Positions 1-5,690 of a stretch of 5,921 bases of DNA are shown piece after piece; position 1 is the first letter of the stretch; each line of letters begins with the position of its first letter. A model generated the notes under the pieces. The model was not told where the DNA came from, did no database searches, and saw only the letters and a program-made list of their open reading frames with translations. The stretch lies in the NCBI GenBank assembly GCA_015658965.1, contig DQNX01000098.1, positions 1 through 5,921 of the forward strand, written 5' to 3'. Made by a program: the position numbers and the translations under genes. Source of the stretch: Gammaproteobacteria bacterium. Its GTDB lineage: Bacteria; Pseudomonadota; Gammaproteobacteria; PS1; Pseudothioglobaceae.

Positions 1-308
1 AAAAAATCTTTATCCGTAAGTACCGACAAACAAGCAGCACCATGGGCTTCGTAACTTTTGGCAATTTCGACCGGATTAAAATTTTCACGTAAGACACCTT
101 TAGAGGGCGAGGCTTTTTTAATCTCTGCAATGATGGCATTTTGCTTAAAGTCTGTTTTATCTTTGAGTGCTTGGTAAAAGTCACGCGTTTTTTTGTTGTC
201 GTAAGCTTTTTTCATCATCTTGTCAAAAGAGATGTTATTTTTGCATTCAATAATTTCTTGCTCTTTACGGGCGATTATTGTTTTTAGAATATCGGGGGTA
301 TTTGTCAT
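1..308 (-). CDS. trpC: Indole-3-glycerol phosphate synthase, N-terminal part (partial at left edge)
   Basis: Reading the minus strand from the ATG at 308-306 gives an open frame of 102 codons that leaves the window without a stop. The product should close the indole ring of indole-3-glycerol phosphate from CdRP in cytoplasmic tryptophan synthesis. Residues 61-71 read AEIKKASPSKG, the family signature; E62 and K64 match the catalytic Glu and Lys of strand beta-1 in characterised IGP synthases. The motif is followed by a stretch resembling the family (NFNPVEIAKSYEAHGAACLS, then VLTDKDF at the edge). The N-terminal 60 residues form the usual extra helical region (DILKTIIARKEQEI). About 160 residues are expected outside the window, including the remaining active-site residues. 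The ATG is the only sensible start because AT-rich non-coding DNA lies immediately upstream. No clear Shine-Dalgarno is visible. The gene is transcribed divergently from kdsA. The family call is secure; whether it is fused to trpF cannot be seen. Confidence 0.93.
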   Translation of the reverse strand, partial: MTNTPDILKTIIARKEQEIIECKNNISFDKMMKKAYDNKKTRDFYQALKDKTDFKQNAIIAEIKKASPSKGVLRENFNPVEIAKSYEAHGAACLSVLTDKDF

Positions 309-336
309 GATTAAGTATTTTAAATGAATTGTATAA

Positions 337-364
337 CTTATAATTAAACTTTAAATTATGTAAA
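337..364 (-). promoter_or_regulatory. Candidate sigma70-type promoter for trpC
   Basis: On the minus strand a TTTACA box (364-359, 5 of 6 to TTGACA) is followed after 16 nt by TATAAG (342-337, 5 of 6 to TATAAT). Transcription would begin near 330 and leave a leader of roughly 22 nt before the trpC ATG. That is too short for a classical trp leader peptide, so attenuation at this site is unlikely. The region is very AT-rich, so chance matches are common; this is inference from sequence only. Confidence 0.4.
339..344 (+). promoter_or_regulatory. Candidate -10 box for the kdsA operon
   Basis: A perfect TATAAT lies 29 nt upstream of the kdsA ATG. A start of transcription near 351 would give a leader of about 23 nt. 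No convincing -35 hexamer sits 16-18 nt upstream (the 17-nt position reads TATTTT), so the promoter would be weak, activator-assisted, or misassigned. The box overlaps the minus-strand TATAAG of the trpC promoter inside the inverted repeat TATAA-C-TTATA (332-342). Confidence 0.35.
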
Positions 365-373
365 CATAAAAAA

Positions 374-1210
374 ATGAAATTATTAGACTTTGAAATTGGA
401 ATTGACCAGCCATTTTTTCTTATCTCAGGCCCTTGCGTGATTGAATCTGAAGCCCTGGCTTTAGAAACAGCAGAGTACCTTAAAAAAGTAACCGATGAAT
501 TGGGTATTAATTTTATTTATAAATCTTCTTATGACAAGGCTAATCGCTCTAGCACGGGTAGCTTTAGAGGCTTGGGTATTGATGAGGGTTTGCGAATATT
601 GCAAAAAGTCAAGGATGAAATTGGCGTACCCGTACTGACAGATGTGCATGAAGACACCCCACTTGATGAGGTGGCATCGGTGGTGGATATGATGCAAACC
701 CCTGCATTTTTGGTGCGTCAAACTAACTTTATTCAAAATGTGTGTAAACAAGGTATTCCTGTAAATATTAAAAAAGGTCAATTCCAGGCACCATGGGATA
801 TGCAAAATGTTGTAGACAAGGCTTTTGAAGCAGGCAATCAGCAAATCACGATTTGTGATCGAGGTACTTCATTTGGCTACAACACGTTAGTTTCAGATAT
901 GCGTGGCCTATCAACCATGCGTTCAACCGGTCAGCCAATTGTATTTGATGCCACGCATTCAGTGCAGCAGCCCGGTGGTAATGGGCTAACCTCTGGTGGT
1001 CAACGAGAAATGGTGCCTGTACTTGCACGTGCGGCAGCAGCAGTTGGCGTCTCAGGATTTTTTATGGAAACTCATCCAAATCCAGAAGTAGCACCGAGCG
1101 ATGGCCCGAATATGATCCCTATTCATAAAATGGCTGAGATGCTAAAAGCCTTGCAAGATATTGATAATATTACCAAGCAGAATGGATTTTTAGAAGATCA
1201 GCTGTCATAA
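374..1210 (+). CDS. kdsA: 3-deoxy-8-phosphooctulonate synthase (KDO-8-P synthase), metal-dependent type
   Basis: This cytoplasmic enzyme condenses phosphoenolpyruvate with arabinose 5-phosphate to give Kdo-8-phosphate, the precursor of the Kdo sugars of lipopolysaccharide. At 278 residues it is full length for the family. Motifs seen: SGPCVIESE at 18-26, the arabinose-phosphate-binding KANRSS at 55-60, LTDVHE at 88-93, PAFLVRQT at 110-117, NIKKGQF at 131-137, CDRGTSFGYN at 161-170, FDATHSVQ at 191-198 and METHPNPE at 231-238. C21, H195, E232 and D243 line up with the four metal ligands C11, H185, E222 and D233 of the Aquifex enzyme at a constant offset of 10. This marks the metal-dependent class; the E. 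coli enzyme has Asn at the Cys position. The ATG follows an A-rich run with no clear Shine-Dalgarno. It is the first gene of the plus-strand row, and dapB follows closely. Confidence 0.96.
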   Translation: MKLLDFEIGIDQPFFLISGPCVIESEALALETAEYLKKVTDELGINFIYKSSYDKANRSSTGSFRGLGIDEGLRILQKVKDEIGVPVLTDVHEDTPLDEVASVVDMMQTPAFLVRQTNFIQNVCKQGIPVNIKKGQFQAPWDMQNVVDKAFEAGNQQITICDRGTSFGYNTLVSDMRGLSTMRSTGQPIVFDATHSVQQPGGNGLTSGGQREMVPVLARAAAAVGVSGFFMETHPNPEVAPSDGPNMIPIHKMAEMLKALQDIDNITKQNGFLEDQLS

Positions 1211-1227
1211 TTAAAGGCGTGATAATT

Positions 1228-1231
1228 GGAG
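1228..1231 (+). promoter_or_regulatory. Ribosome binding site that fixes the dapB start
   Basis: GGAG (within TTGGAGAAT) lies 9 nt before the ATG at 1241, a normal Shine-Dalgarno distance. The same bases would be codons 1-2 of a longer reading that begins at TTG 1226, so the longer reading absorbs the ribosome binding site. The ATG is therefore the better start. Confidence 0.75.
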
Positions 1232-1240
1232 AATAAAAAA

Positions 1241-1972
1241 ATGATTAAGATAGCAGTTGTTGGTGCTTCCGGACGCATGGGGCAAACCATTATTGAAGCG
1301 ATTAGTCAAAACGACAAAGTAAGCTTAGGCGTTACGCTTGATAAGGGCGATGACTTAAACACAATGTTAGATCAGTTTGATGTATTGATTGACTTTACTC
1401 GACCTGAGGCTACGCTTGATTATCTAAACACATGTGTTGCAGCAGGAAAATCAGTAGTTATTGGTACCACGGGTTTTGATGATGCAGGACTTGAGGCTAT
1501 TAACAATGCAGCGCAACAAATTTCAGTGGTCTTTGCGCCGAATATGAGTATTGGTGTGAATTTATCGTTGAAATTATTAGACATGGCCGCACGTGTGATT
1601 GGAGAAGATTCTGATATTGAAATTGTTGAGGCGCATCATCGTCATAAAGTAGATGCACCATCTGGTACCGCACTAAAGATGGGTGAAGTGGTTGCGAATG
1701 CTTTAGGTCGAGATTTATCACAGTGCGCCGTGTATGGTCGAGAAGGTATCGAAGAGCCGCGCGATCGTCAAACTATTGGTTTTTCTACCATTCGTGGCGG
1801 AGATGTGGTGGGTGAGCATACCGTTAGTTTCTTTATGGAAGGCGAGCGTGTTGAAATTACCCACAAAGCCTCTTCACGACTTACTTTTGCCAATGGTGCG
1901 GTTCGTGCAGCAAGTTGGTTAAAAGACCAGTCTGCGGGGCTTTATTCTATGCAAGATGTATTAGATTTATAG
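1241..1972 (+). CDS. dapB: 4-hydroxy-tetrahydrodipicolinate reductase
   Basis: DapB reduces 4-hydroxy-tetrahydrodipicolinate with NAD(P)H in the cytoplasmic diaminopimelate/lysine pathway, feeding peptidoglycan and protein synthesis. From the ATG at 1241 the protein has 243 residues. The N-terminal Rossmann signature is GASGRMG at 8-14. D34-K35 sit where E. coli E38-R39 contact the cofactor. IDFTRPE is at 50-56 and VIGTTGF at 73-79. The catalytic block EAHHRHKVDAPSGTA is at 130-144, where H132 and K136 match E. coli H159 and K163. The C-terminal Rossmann return THKASSR...FANGAVRAA follows. E. coli DapB has 273 residues; here roughly 20-25 residues are missing between D34-K35 and FDVLIDF, so this is a compact form with all motifs intact. 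An in-frame TTG at 1226 would add five residues but destroys the ribosome binding site. It follows kdsA by 30 nt, and its TAG stop is overlapped by the yciI ribosome binding site. Confidence 0.96.
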   Translation: MIKIAVVGASGRMGQTIIEAISQNDKVSLGVTLDKGDDLNTMLDQFDVLIDFTRPEATLDYLNTCVAAGKSVVIGTTGFDDAGLEAINNAAQQISVVFAPNMSIGVNLSLKLLDMAARVIGEDSDIEIVEAHHRHKVDAPSGTALKMGEVVANALGRDLSQCAVYGREGIEEPRDRQTIGFSTIRGGDVVGEHTVSFFMEGERVEITHKASSRLTFANGAVRAASWLKDQSAGLYSMQDVLDL

Positions 1973-1975
1973 GAG
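1971..1975 (+). promoter_or_regulatory. Ribosome binding site of yciI overlapping the dapB stop
   Basis: AGGAG shares its first two bases with the TAG stop of dapB (1970-1972) and sits 4 nt before the yciI ATG. Terminating ribosomes would cover it, which fits translational coupling. The spacing is shorter than ideal. Confidence 0.6.
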
Positions 1976-1979
1976 CTGT

Positions 1980-2279
1980 ATGCTATACGCTATTATTTCC
2001 CAAGACGTTGAGAATTCATTGGAAAAACGCCTATCAGTGCGTCCATCGCATATTGAGCGTCTTAATATATTAAAGAATGAGGGTCGCTTGATTTTAGCTG
2101 GCCCACATCCTGCGGTTGACAATAACGAGCCTGGTGAAGCAGGTTTTACTGGATCACTCGTAGTGGCTGAGTTTGATTGTCTTGAAGATGCTCAAACTTG
2201 GGCAGATGCCGATCCTTATATAGCCTCAGGTGCTTATCAAAGTGTCGTTGTTAAGCCATTCAAAAAAGTATTGCCATGA
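1980..2279 (+). CDS. yciI: YciI family protein
   Basis: This is a small soluble protein of 99 residues, the normal length for stand-alone YciI, with a ferredoxin-like alpha/beta fold known from family structures. It is close to E. coli YciI through its whole length, including SLEKRLSVRPSH (13-24), EGRLILAGPHPAVD (34-47), GFTGSLVVAEF (55-65), WADADPY (74-80) and the C-terminal VVKPFKK (90-96). H24 and the Asp in the DPY motif (D78) are candidates for the conserved His/Asp pair thought to form an active site in the YCII family. No physiological substrate is established for E. coli YciI; some distant relatives act as dehalogenases or lactone-processing enzymes, which says little about this one. 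The ATG at 1980 has AGGAG just upstream. The TGA stop overlaps the next start as ATGA, so it is probably co-translated with the persulfide dioxygenase. Confidence 0.92.
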   Translation: MLYAIISQDVENSLEKRLSVRPSHIERLNILKNEGRLILAGPHPAVDNNEPGEAGFTGSLVVAEFDCLEDAQTWADADPYIASGAYQSVVVKPFKKVLP

Positions 2280-2980
2280 GTCTTATTTTCAGACCTTTAT
2301 TTGAAAAAGAGAGCTCTACCTATACCTATCTATTGGCAGATACTAACACCAAAGAGGCGGTAATTATTGATGCTGTTGATGAAACTCAACAAAGGGATAT
2401 TGGTCTAATAGAAGAGCTAGGCTTAGAACTCAAATATATTATTGAAACCCATGTGCATGCAGATCATATTACTAGCTCATGCCCACTCAAGAAAAAATTT
2501 AGTAACGCTCAAATCGTCCTCGGGAAGAACAGCTCTGTTGATTGCGCTGATGTTTTGATTGAAGATGGCGACATACTAAACTTCGGTGAATTTACACTTA
2601 AAGCAATGTCAACACCTGGACATACTGATGGTTGCATGTCATATGTTGTAGATGACAAAGTGTTTACTGGTGATGCGCTTCTAATTAGAAGTTGTGGTCG
2701 TTGTGATTTTCAGGGTGGCTCTGCTGAGACACTTTATAACTCCATCCAACGCTTATTTACATTGCCTGAAGAGACCTATGTTTACCCTGCCCATGATTAT
2801 GGCGGTAGAACAGTGAGTACCATTTGGGAAGAAAAAGCCTTTAATGAAATGATTGGTGGTGGGGTTAATAAGGCGGAATTTGTGCGCCGCGTAGAGGCAA
2901 TGGAATTGTCGTTGCCCACTAAAATTCATGTTGCAGTTCCGGCAAACCAAGTTTGCGGCTCTAAAATTGTTGCCGATTAA
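2276..2980 (+). CDS. ETHE1-type persulfide dioxygenase (sulfur dioxygenase), metallo-beta-lactamase fold
   Basis: Predicted to oxidise glutathione persulfide to sulfite and glutathione with O2 at a mononuclear Fe(II), in cytoplasmic sulfide/persulfide disposal. The 234 residues match a stand-alone ETHE1-like protein with no fused rhodanese. The metallo-beta-lactamase signature THVHADHIT is at 58-66, then TPGHTDGC at 113-120, TGDALLIRSCGRCDFQGG at 131-148 and YPAHDYGG at 170-177, followed by STIWEEK at 181-187. By comparison with human ETHE1, the iron ligands are H59, H116 and D133 (human H79, H135, D154). The GDALLIR...GR.DFQ.G block separates this family from glyoxalase II, which is the main alternative. 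There is no signal peptide. The start overlaps the yciI stop (ATGA) and the stop overlaps the next start (TAATG). No good Shine-Dalgarno is present, so translation probably depends on coupling. The family is secure; the substrate is inferred. Confidence 0.9.
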   Translation: MSLIFRPLFEKESSTYTYLLADTNTKEAVIIDAVDETQQRDIGLIEELGLELKYIIETHVHADHITSSCPLKKKFSNAQIVLGKNSSVDCADVLIEDGDILNFGEFTLKAMSTPGHTDGCMSYVVDDKVFTGDALLIRSCGRCDFQGGSAETLYNSIQRLFTLPEETYVYPAHDYGGRTVSTIWEEKAFNEMIGGGVNKAEFVRRVEAMELSLPTKIHVAVPANQVCGSKIVAD

Positions 2981-3231
2981 TGGTTAATGGTTATTCACTA
3001 GATCCGCATCCTCGGGCAAATTTTGCTAAAGAGCATTATGCTGTGGTACGTATTCCACGTATTAAGCGCGACCGCGTGCCGGCAAGCAGTGTTGAAATTG
3101 TTGATGATTTAGAAACAGCCATTGCACAAGCCAATCCTGATGAGAAGTTTTATCCAGCCAAAGTTGTTGGGCCTGCGCGTTCGTCTGAAGGGGTTACTTT
3201 GTATTATATTTTAGAAATGTTTGACAGCTAA
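2980..3231 (+). CDS. Small soluble protein of unknown function, 83 residues
   Basis: I do not recognise this family. The frame is open between two TAATG overlaps, starting on the last base of the dioxygenase stop and ending on the first base of the next gene's start. Such placement makes a real, co-translated gene likely. The protein has no signal peptide, no membrane segment and no cysteine, so it is not itself a thiol carrier. Visible segments are an N-terminal DPHPRANFAKEHY (8-20), a basic stretch RIPRIKRDRVP (24-34), an acidic helix-like segment around DDLETAIAQANPDEKF (42-57), and YPAKVVGPARSSEGVTLYYI (58-77), which reads like a beta-alpha-beta core with a Gly/Ser loop. Base composition and codon choice look like those of the neighbours. 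An accessory or partner role for the dioxygenase is a guess from position only. Confidence 0.75.
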   Translation: MVNGYSLDPHPRANFAKEHYAVVRIPRIKRDRVPASSVEIVDDLETAIAQANPDEKFYPAKVVGPARSSEGVTLYYILEMFDS

Positions 3232-4472
3232 TGAAGTGGCTTGGATTGCTTTGTATGGCACTTTCAATGCTCTCCTACGCCGGTGAAAAATTCGATCTTG
3301 GGCTCAGATCTGGCGAATCAATTAGTGTTGATGCCTATCCTGCAAATGGCGACACGTTATACTTATATCTGCCTTCTGAACGTGGCTTAGGCAAGGGTTA
3401 CGTTGTTACCGCCCAGAAATTGGGTTTTGACGATAAAGCATTTTGGGCGCCTGATTTACATTCAAGCTATATGGTGCCAAAGCATCGAAGCAGTATTGAC
3501 AGGTTTAGCGTTGATGATTTGCTAGAGCTTATTGATTATTCAAAAACTCAAGGCTTTAAACAGCTATTTTTTATTAGCTCTGGCCGAGGCGCGCAACTTG
3601 CGCTTAAAGTTGCCAATCAGTGGCAATTAAACAATCCGGATGCTGATTATTTAAAAGGACATATATTCCATTCCCCGCACCTTATTTTAGGCAAGCCAGA
3701 ATTGGGTGAAAAAGCCGACTATATGCCTATTGCCAAAGTTAGTAATTTACCTGTGTATTTAATATTGCCCCAATATGGCACCAAGTATTTTCGAGCAGAA
3801 GAAATTATGAACGTTTTAAAAAAAGGCGGCAGCTCGGTTTTTGCCCATCGACTTAAAGGCGTTAACGGTGGGTTTCATAAGCATAATGAAGCAGATTTAT
3901 CCAAGCCAAGTCTGCAAGCAAAAGATAATTTGAGCGATATTTACCTTTTGGCATCAAATTTAATGCTAACAGTTAGCCCGCCACAGCCTTTGAAATTTAA
4001 GCAAGTAGCTAAAGTGACAGCACTTTTTTTTGGCGAGCCCACCTTAAGGCCTTATCGGCAAAAACATTCCATCGCCTTATCGCTTAACAGTTTGACAGGT
4101 AAAAAAATTGATTTGGCCGCGTTTAAGGGTGAGGTGGTTTTGCTTAATTTTTGGGCCAGTTGGTGCAAACCATGCGTTAAAGAGATTCCCTCTTTGGTTC
4201 GATTGAGTAAGCAACTCAACCAGAAAAACTTTAAAATTATCACCATTAACGTCGGCGAATCTAAACAGCAAATAGAAGACTTCATGAAAAAAGTAGCATT
4301 TGATCTGCCGATACTATTAGATGAATCCGGCGTAGCGGTAAAAGACTGGGGTGTATACGCTTATCCTTCGAATTTCTTGCTAGATAAAAATGGTGTTATT
4401 CGATACAGCTATAGAGGCGCACTAGAATGGGACTCCCCAGTAATTATTAAAACCATTAATACGCTTTTTTAA
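3231..4472 (+). CDS. Exported two-domain protein: degenerate alpha/beta-hydrolase-like domain plus TlpA-type thioredoxin domain
   Basis: The 413-residue product begins with a short signal peptide (MKWLGLLCMALSMLSYA, predicted signal peptidase I cut near A17-G18), so it should act in the periplasm. Residues about 20-245 resemble an alpha/beta-hydrolase: FWAPDLHSSY (71-80) looks like the strand carrying APDLP in that fold, and FISSGRGAQLAL (114-125) sits where the G-x-S-x-G elbow belongs. There, alignment puts Gly118 at the nucleophile position and Ser116 in place of the first Gly, so hydrolase activity is doubtful. Residues about 280-413 form a TlpA/ResA-like domain: VVLLNFWASWCKPCVKEIPS (302-321) with the redox pair C312/C315, TINVGES (338-344), and the cis-proline region YAYPSNFLLDKNG (376-388, P379). 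The redox site is intact. Its partner could be an apocytochrome, a sulfur protein or a disulfide-bonded envelope protein; the sequence does not say which. It overlaps the preceding stop as TAATG. Confidence 0.82.
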   Translation: MKWLGLLCMALSMLSYAGEKFDLGLRSGESISVDAYPANGDTLYLYLPSERGLGKGYVVTAQKLGFDDKAFWAPDLHSSYMVPKHRSSIDRFSVDDLLELIDYSKTQGFKQLFFISSGRGAQLALKVANQWQLNNPDADYLKGHIFHSPHLILGKPELGEKADYMPIAKVSNLPVYLILPQYGTKYFRAEEIMNVLKKGGSSVFAHRLKGVNGGFHKHNEADLSKPSLQAKDNLSDIYLLASNLMLTVSPPQPLKFKQVAKVTALFFGEPTLRPYRQKHSIALSLNSLTGKKIDLAAFKGEVVLLNFWASWCKPCVKEIPSLVRLSKQLNQKNFKIITINVGESKQQIEDFMKKVAFDLPILLDESGVAVKDWGVYAYPSNFLLDKNGVIRYSYRGALEWDSPVIIKTINTLF

Positions 4473-4490
4473 TAACCACTTAAAAACTTT

Positions 4491-5687
4491 ATGGAAAATA
4501 AAATTAAGCAGTACGATGTTATTGTTATTGGTGCTGGCGCTGCTGGGCTTATGTGCGCCATCGAAGCAAGTAAGCGCGCTCGAAAGGTGCTGGTGTTAGA
4601 GGGTAGCAACAAGGTCGGTAAGAAGATTTTAATATCAGGTGGCGGACGTTGTAACTTTACCAATTTGCATATCGACCCCGCAGCGTATCTTTCTAAAAAT
4701 CCACATTTTTGTAAATCAGCATTAGCACGTTACACGCAATGGGATTTTATTGCATTAATGGATAAATTTAACCTTGGCTGGCATGAAAAAACTTTGGGTC
4801 AATTATTTTGTGATGACAAAGCACCCGCTGTATTAAACATGTTGCTCGAACAGTGTAAGCGTGTCGGCATTAAACTAGAGTCAAAGGTAGAGAGTGTTCA
4901 TTTTAAGAGCCAATATATTGTGGCTGAAGATGGGCAAAAATATCAGTCAGAGTCATTGGTGATTGCTACAGGTGGACCTTCTATCCCCAAGATGGGGGCG
5001 AGCGATTTTGGCCTAGAAGTCGCTCGGAAATTTGGCATTAAAACCGTTTCTTTTAGGCCGGCATTGGTGCCATTTACTTTTCATCAAAACGATATAGATC
5101 GATATTTTAAAGATCTTTCAGGTCTATCAATTGACGCCTTGGTAAGTTGTAATGGTCAAAGTTTTCGAGAGGGTGTGTTAATTACTCACCGGGGTATTAG
5201 TGGTCCAGCAATATTACAAATTTCGTCTTATTGGCATAAGGGCAGTAAAATTAGTGTTGATTTATTGCCAGATTTAGACGCCGGCGATTGGCTGTTAAAA
5301 ATGCAGATAGAGCGTGGAAAAACAGAGCTTAAAACTATTTTATCAAAGCATTTTCCTAAACGTTTGGCCATTCGTTTGGCTGATACTTTAACGGACCAGC
5401 ATCTATCAAATTTGCCTTTAGGTCAAATTAAACAAAGTGATTTAAAGATGCTGGGGGCAACATTAAACAATTGGGTGTTGCGCCCTAGTGGCACCGAAGG
5501 CATGCGCACCGCTGAAGTGTGTACAGGTGGTGTTGAAACCAACGAGCTATCCTCCAAAACCATGGAATCAAACAAGCATCCTGGTCTGTATTTTATTGGT
5601 GAAACAGTGGATGTTACCGGCTGGTTGGGTGGCTATAACTTCCAATGGGCTTGGTCGTCTGGCTGGGCAGCAGGACAAGTGGTTTAA
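4491..5687 (+). CDS. yhiN: NAD(P)/FAD-dependent oxidoreductase, HI0933/YhiN family
   Basis: A 398-residue, full-length flavoprotein of the HI0933-like family, cytoplasmic (no signal peptide). An N-terminal FAD Rossmann motif VIGAGAAG is at 12-19 with E37 as the likely ribose-binding acid. The family signature GGGRCNFTN is at 50-58. Further blocks are NPHFCKSALARYTQWDF (70-86), WHEKTLGQLFCDD (97-109), IATGG (158-162), LVPFTFH (192-198) and THRGISGPAILQISSYW (232-248), the last from the domain inserted in the Rossmann fold. The C-terminal FAD-closing block GETVDVTGWLGGYNFQWAWS is at 370-389. Most of these blocks match enterobacterial YhiN closely. The physiological reaction of YhiN is not established; related BaiN proteins are implicated in bile-acid dehydroxylation, which is not expected here. 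It starts 18 nt after the preceding stop with no clear Shine-Dalgarno, and ends in tandem TAA TAA. It may be the last gene of the operon; no hairpin terminator is visible. Confidence 0.93.
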   Translation: MENKIKQYDVIVIGAGAAGLMCAIEASKRARKVLVLEGSNKVGKKILISGGGRCNFTNLHIDPAAYLSKNPHFCKSALARYTQWDFIALMDKFNLGWHEKTLGQLFCDDKAPAVLNMLLEQCKRVGIKLESKVESVHFKSQYIVAEDGQKYQSESLVIATGGPSIPKMGASDFGLEVARKFGIKTVSFRPALVPFTFHQNDIDRYFKDLSGLSIDALVSCNGQSFREGVLITHRGISGPAILQISSYWHKGSKISVDLLPDLDAGDWLLKMQIERGKTELKTILSKHFPKRLAIRLADTLTDQHLSNLPLGQIKQSDLKMLGATLNNWVLRPSGTEGMRTAEVCTGGVETNELSSKTMESNKHPGLYFIGETVDVTGWLGGYNFQWAWSSGWAAGQVV

Positions 5688-5690
5688 TAA

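Noticed and set aside
461..844. Minus-strand open frame of 127 codons inside kdsA
   Set aside because: It lies opposite a strongly conserved kdsA, has no recognisable motifs and no ribosome binding site, and its Cys/His/Ile-rich composition is typical of antisense reading.
1734..1922. Plus-strand open frame inside dapB in another frame
   Set aside because: It overlaps the conserved C-terminal half of dapB and resembles no family.
2276..2980. Glyoxalase II (hydroxyacylglutathione hydrolase)
   Set aside because: The metal motif is shared, but the GDALLIR...GR.DFQ.G and YPAHDY...STIWEEK blocks belong to ETHE1-type persulfide dioxygenases.
3231..3290. Lipoprotein signal, because of the Cys at residue 8 of the fusion protein
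   Set aside because: The residues before that Cys (GLL) do not form a lipobox, and a normal signal peptidase I site after A17 fits better.
4052..4285. Two overlapping minus-strand frames opposite the TlpA domain
   Set aside because: They mirror the WCKPC-containing domain, which is clearly the coding strand; no independent signal supports them.
4440..4490. Possible rho-independent terminator at the CGCTTTTTT run after the fusion gene
   Set aside because: The T-run is inside the final codons and no GC-rich stem precedes it.
4469..4663. Minus-strand frame across the start of yhiN
   Set aside because: It covers the FAD-binding N-terminus of yhiN, and its Pro/Thr-rich translation is an antisense artefact.
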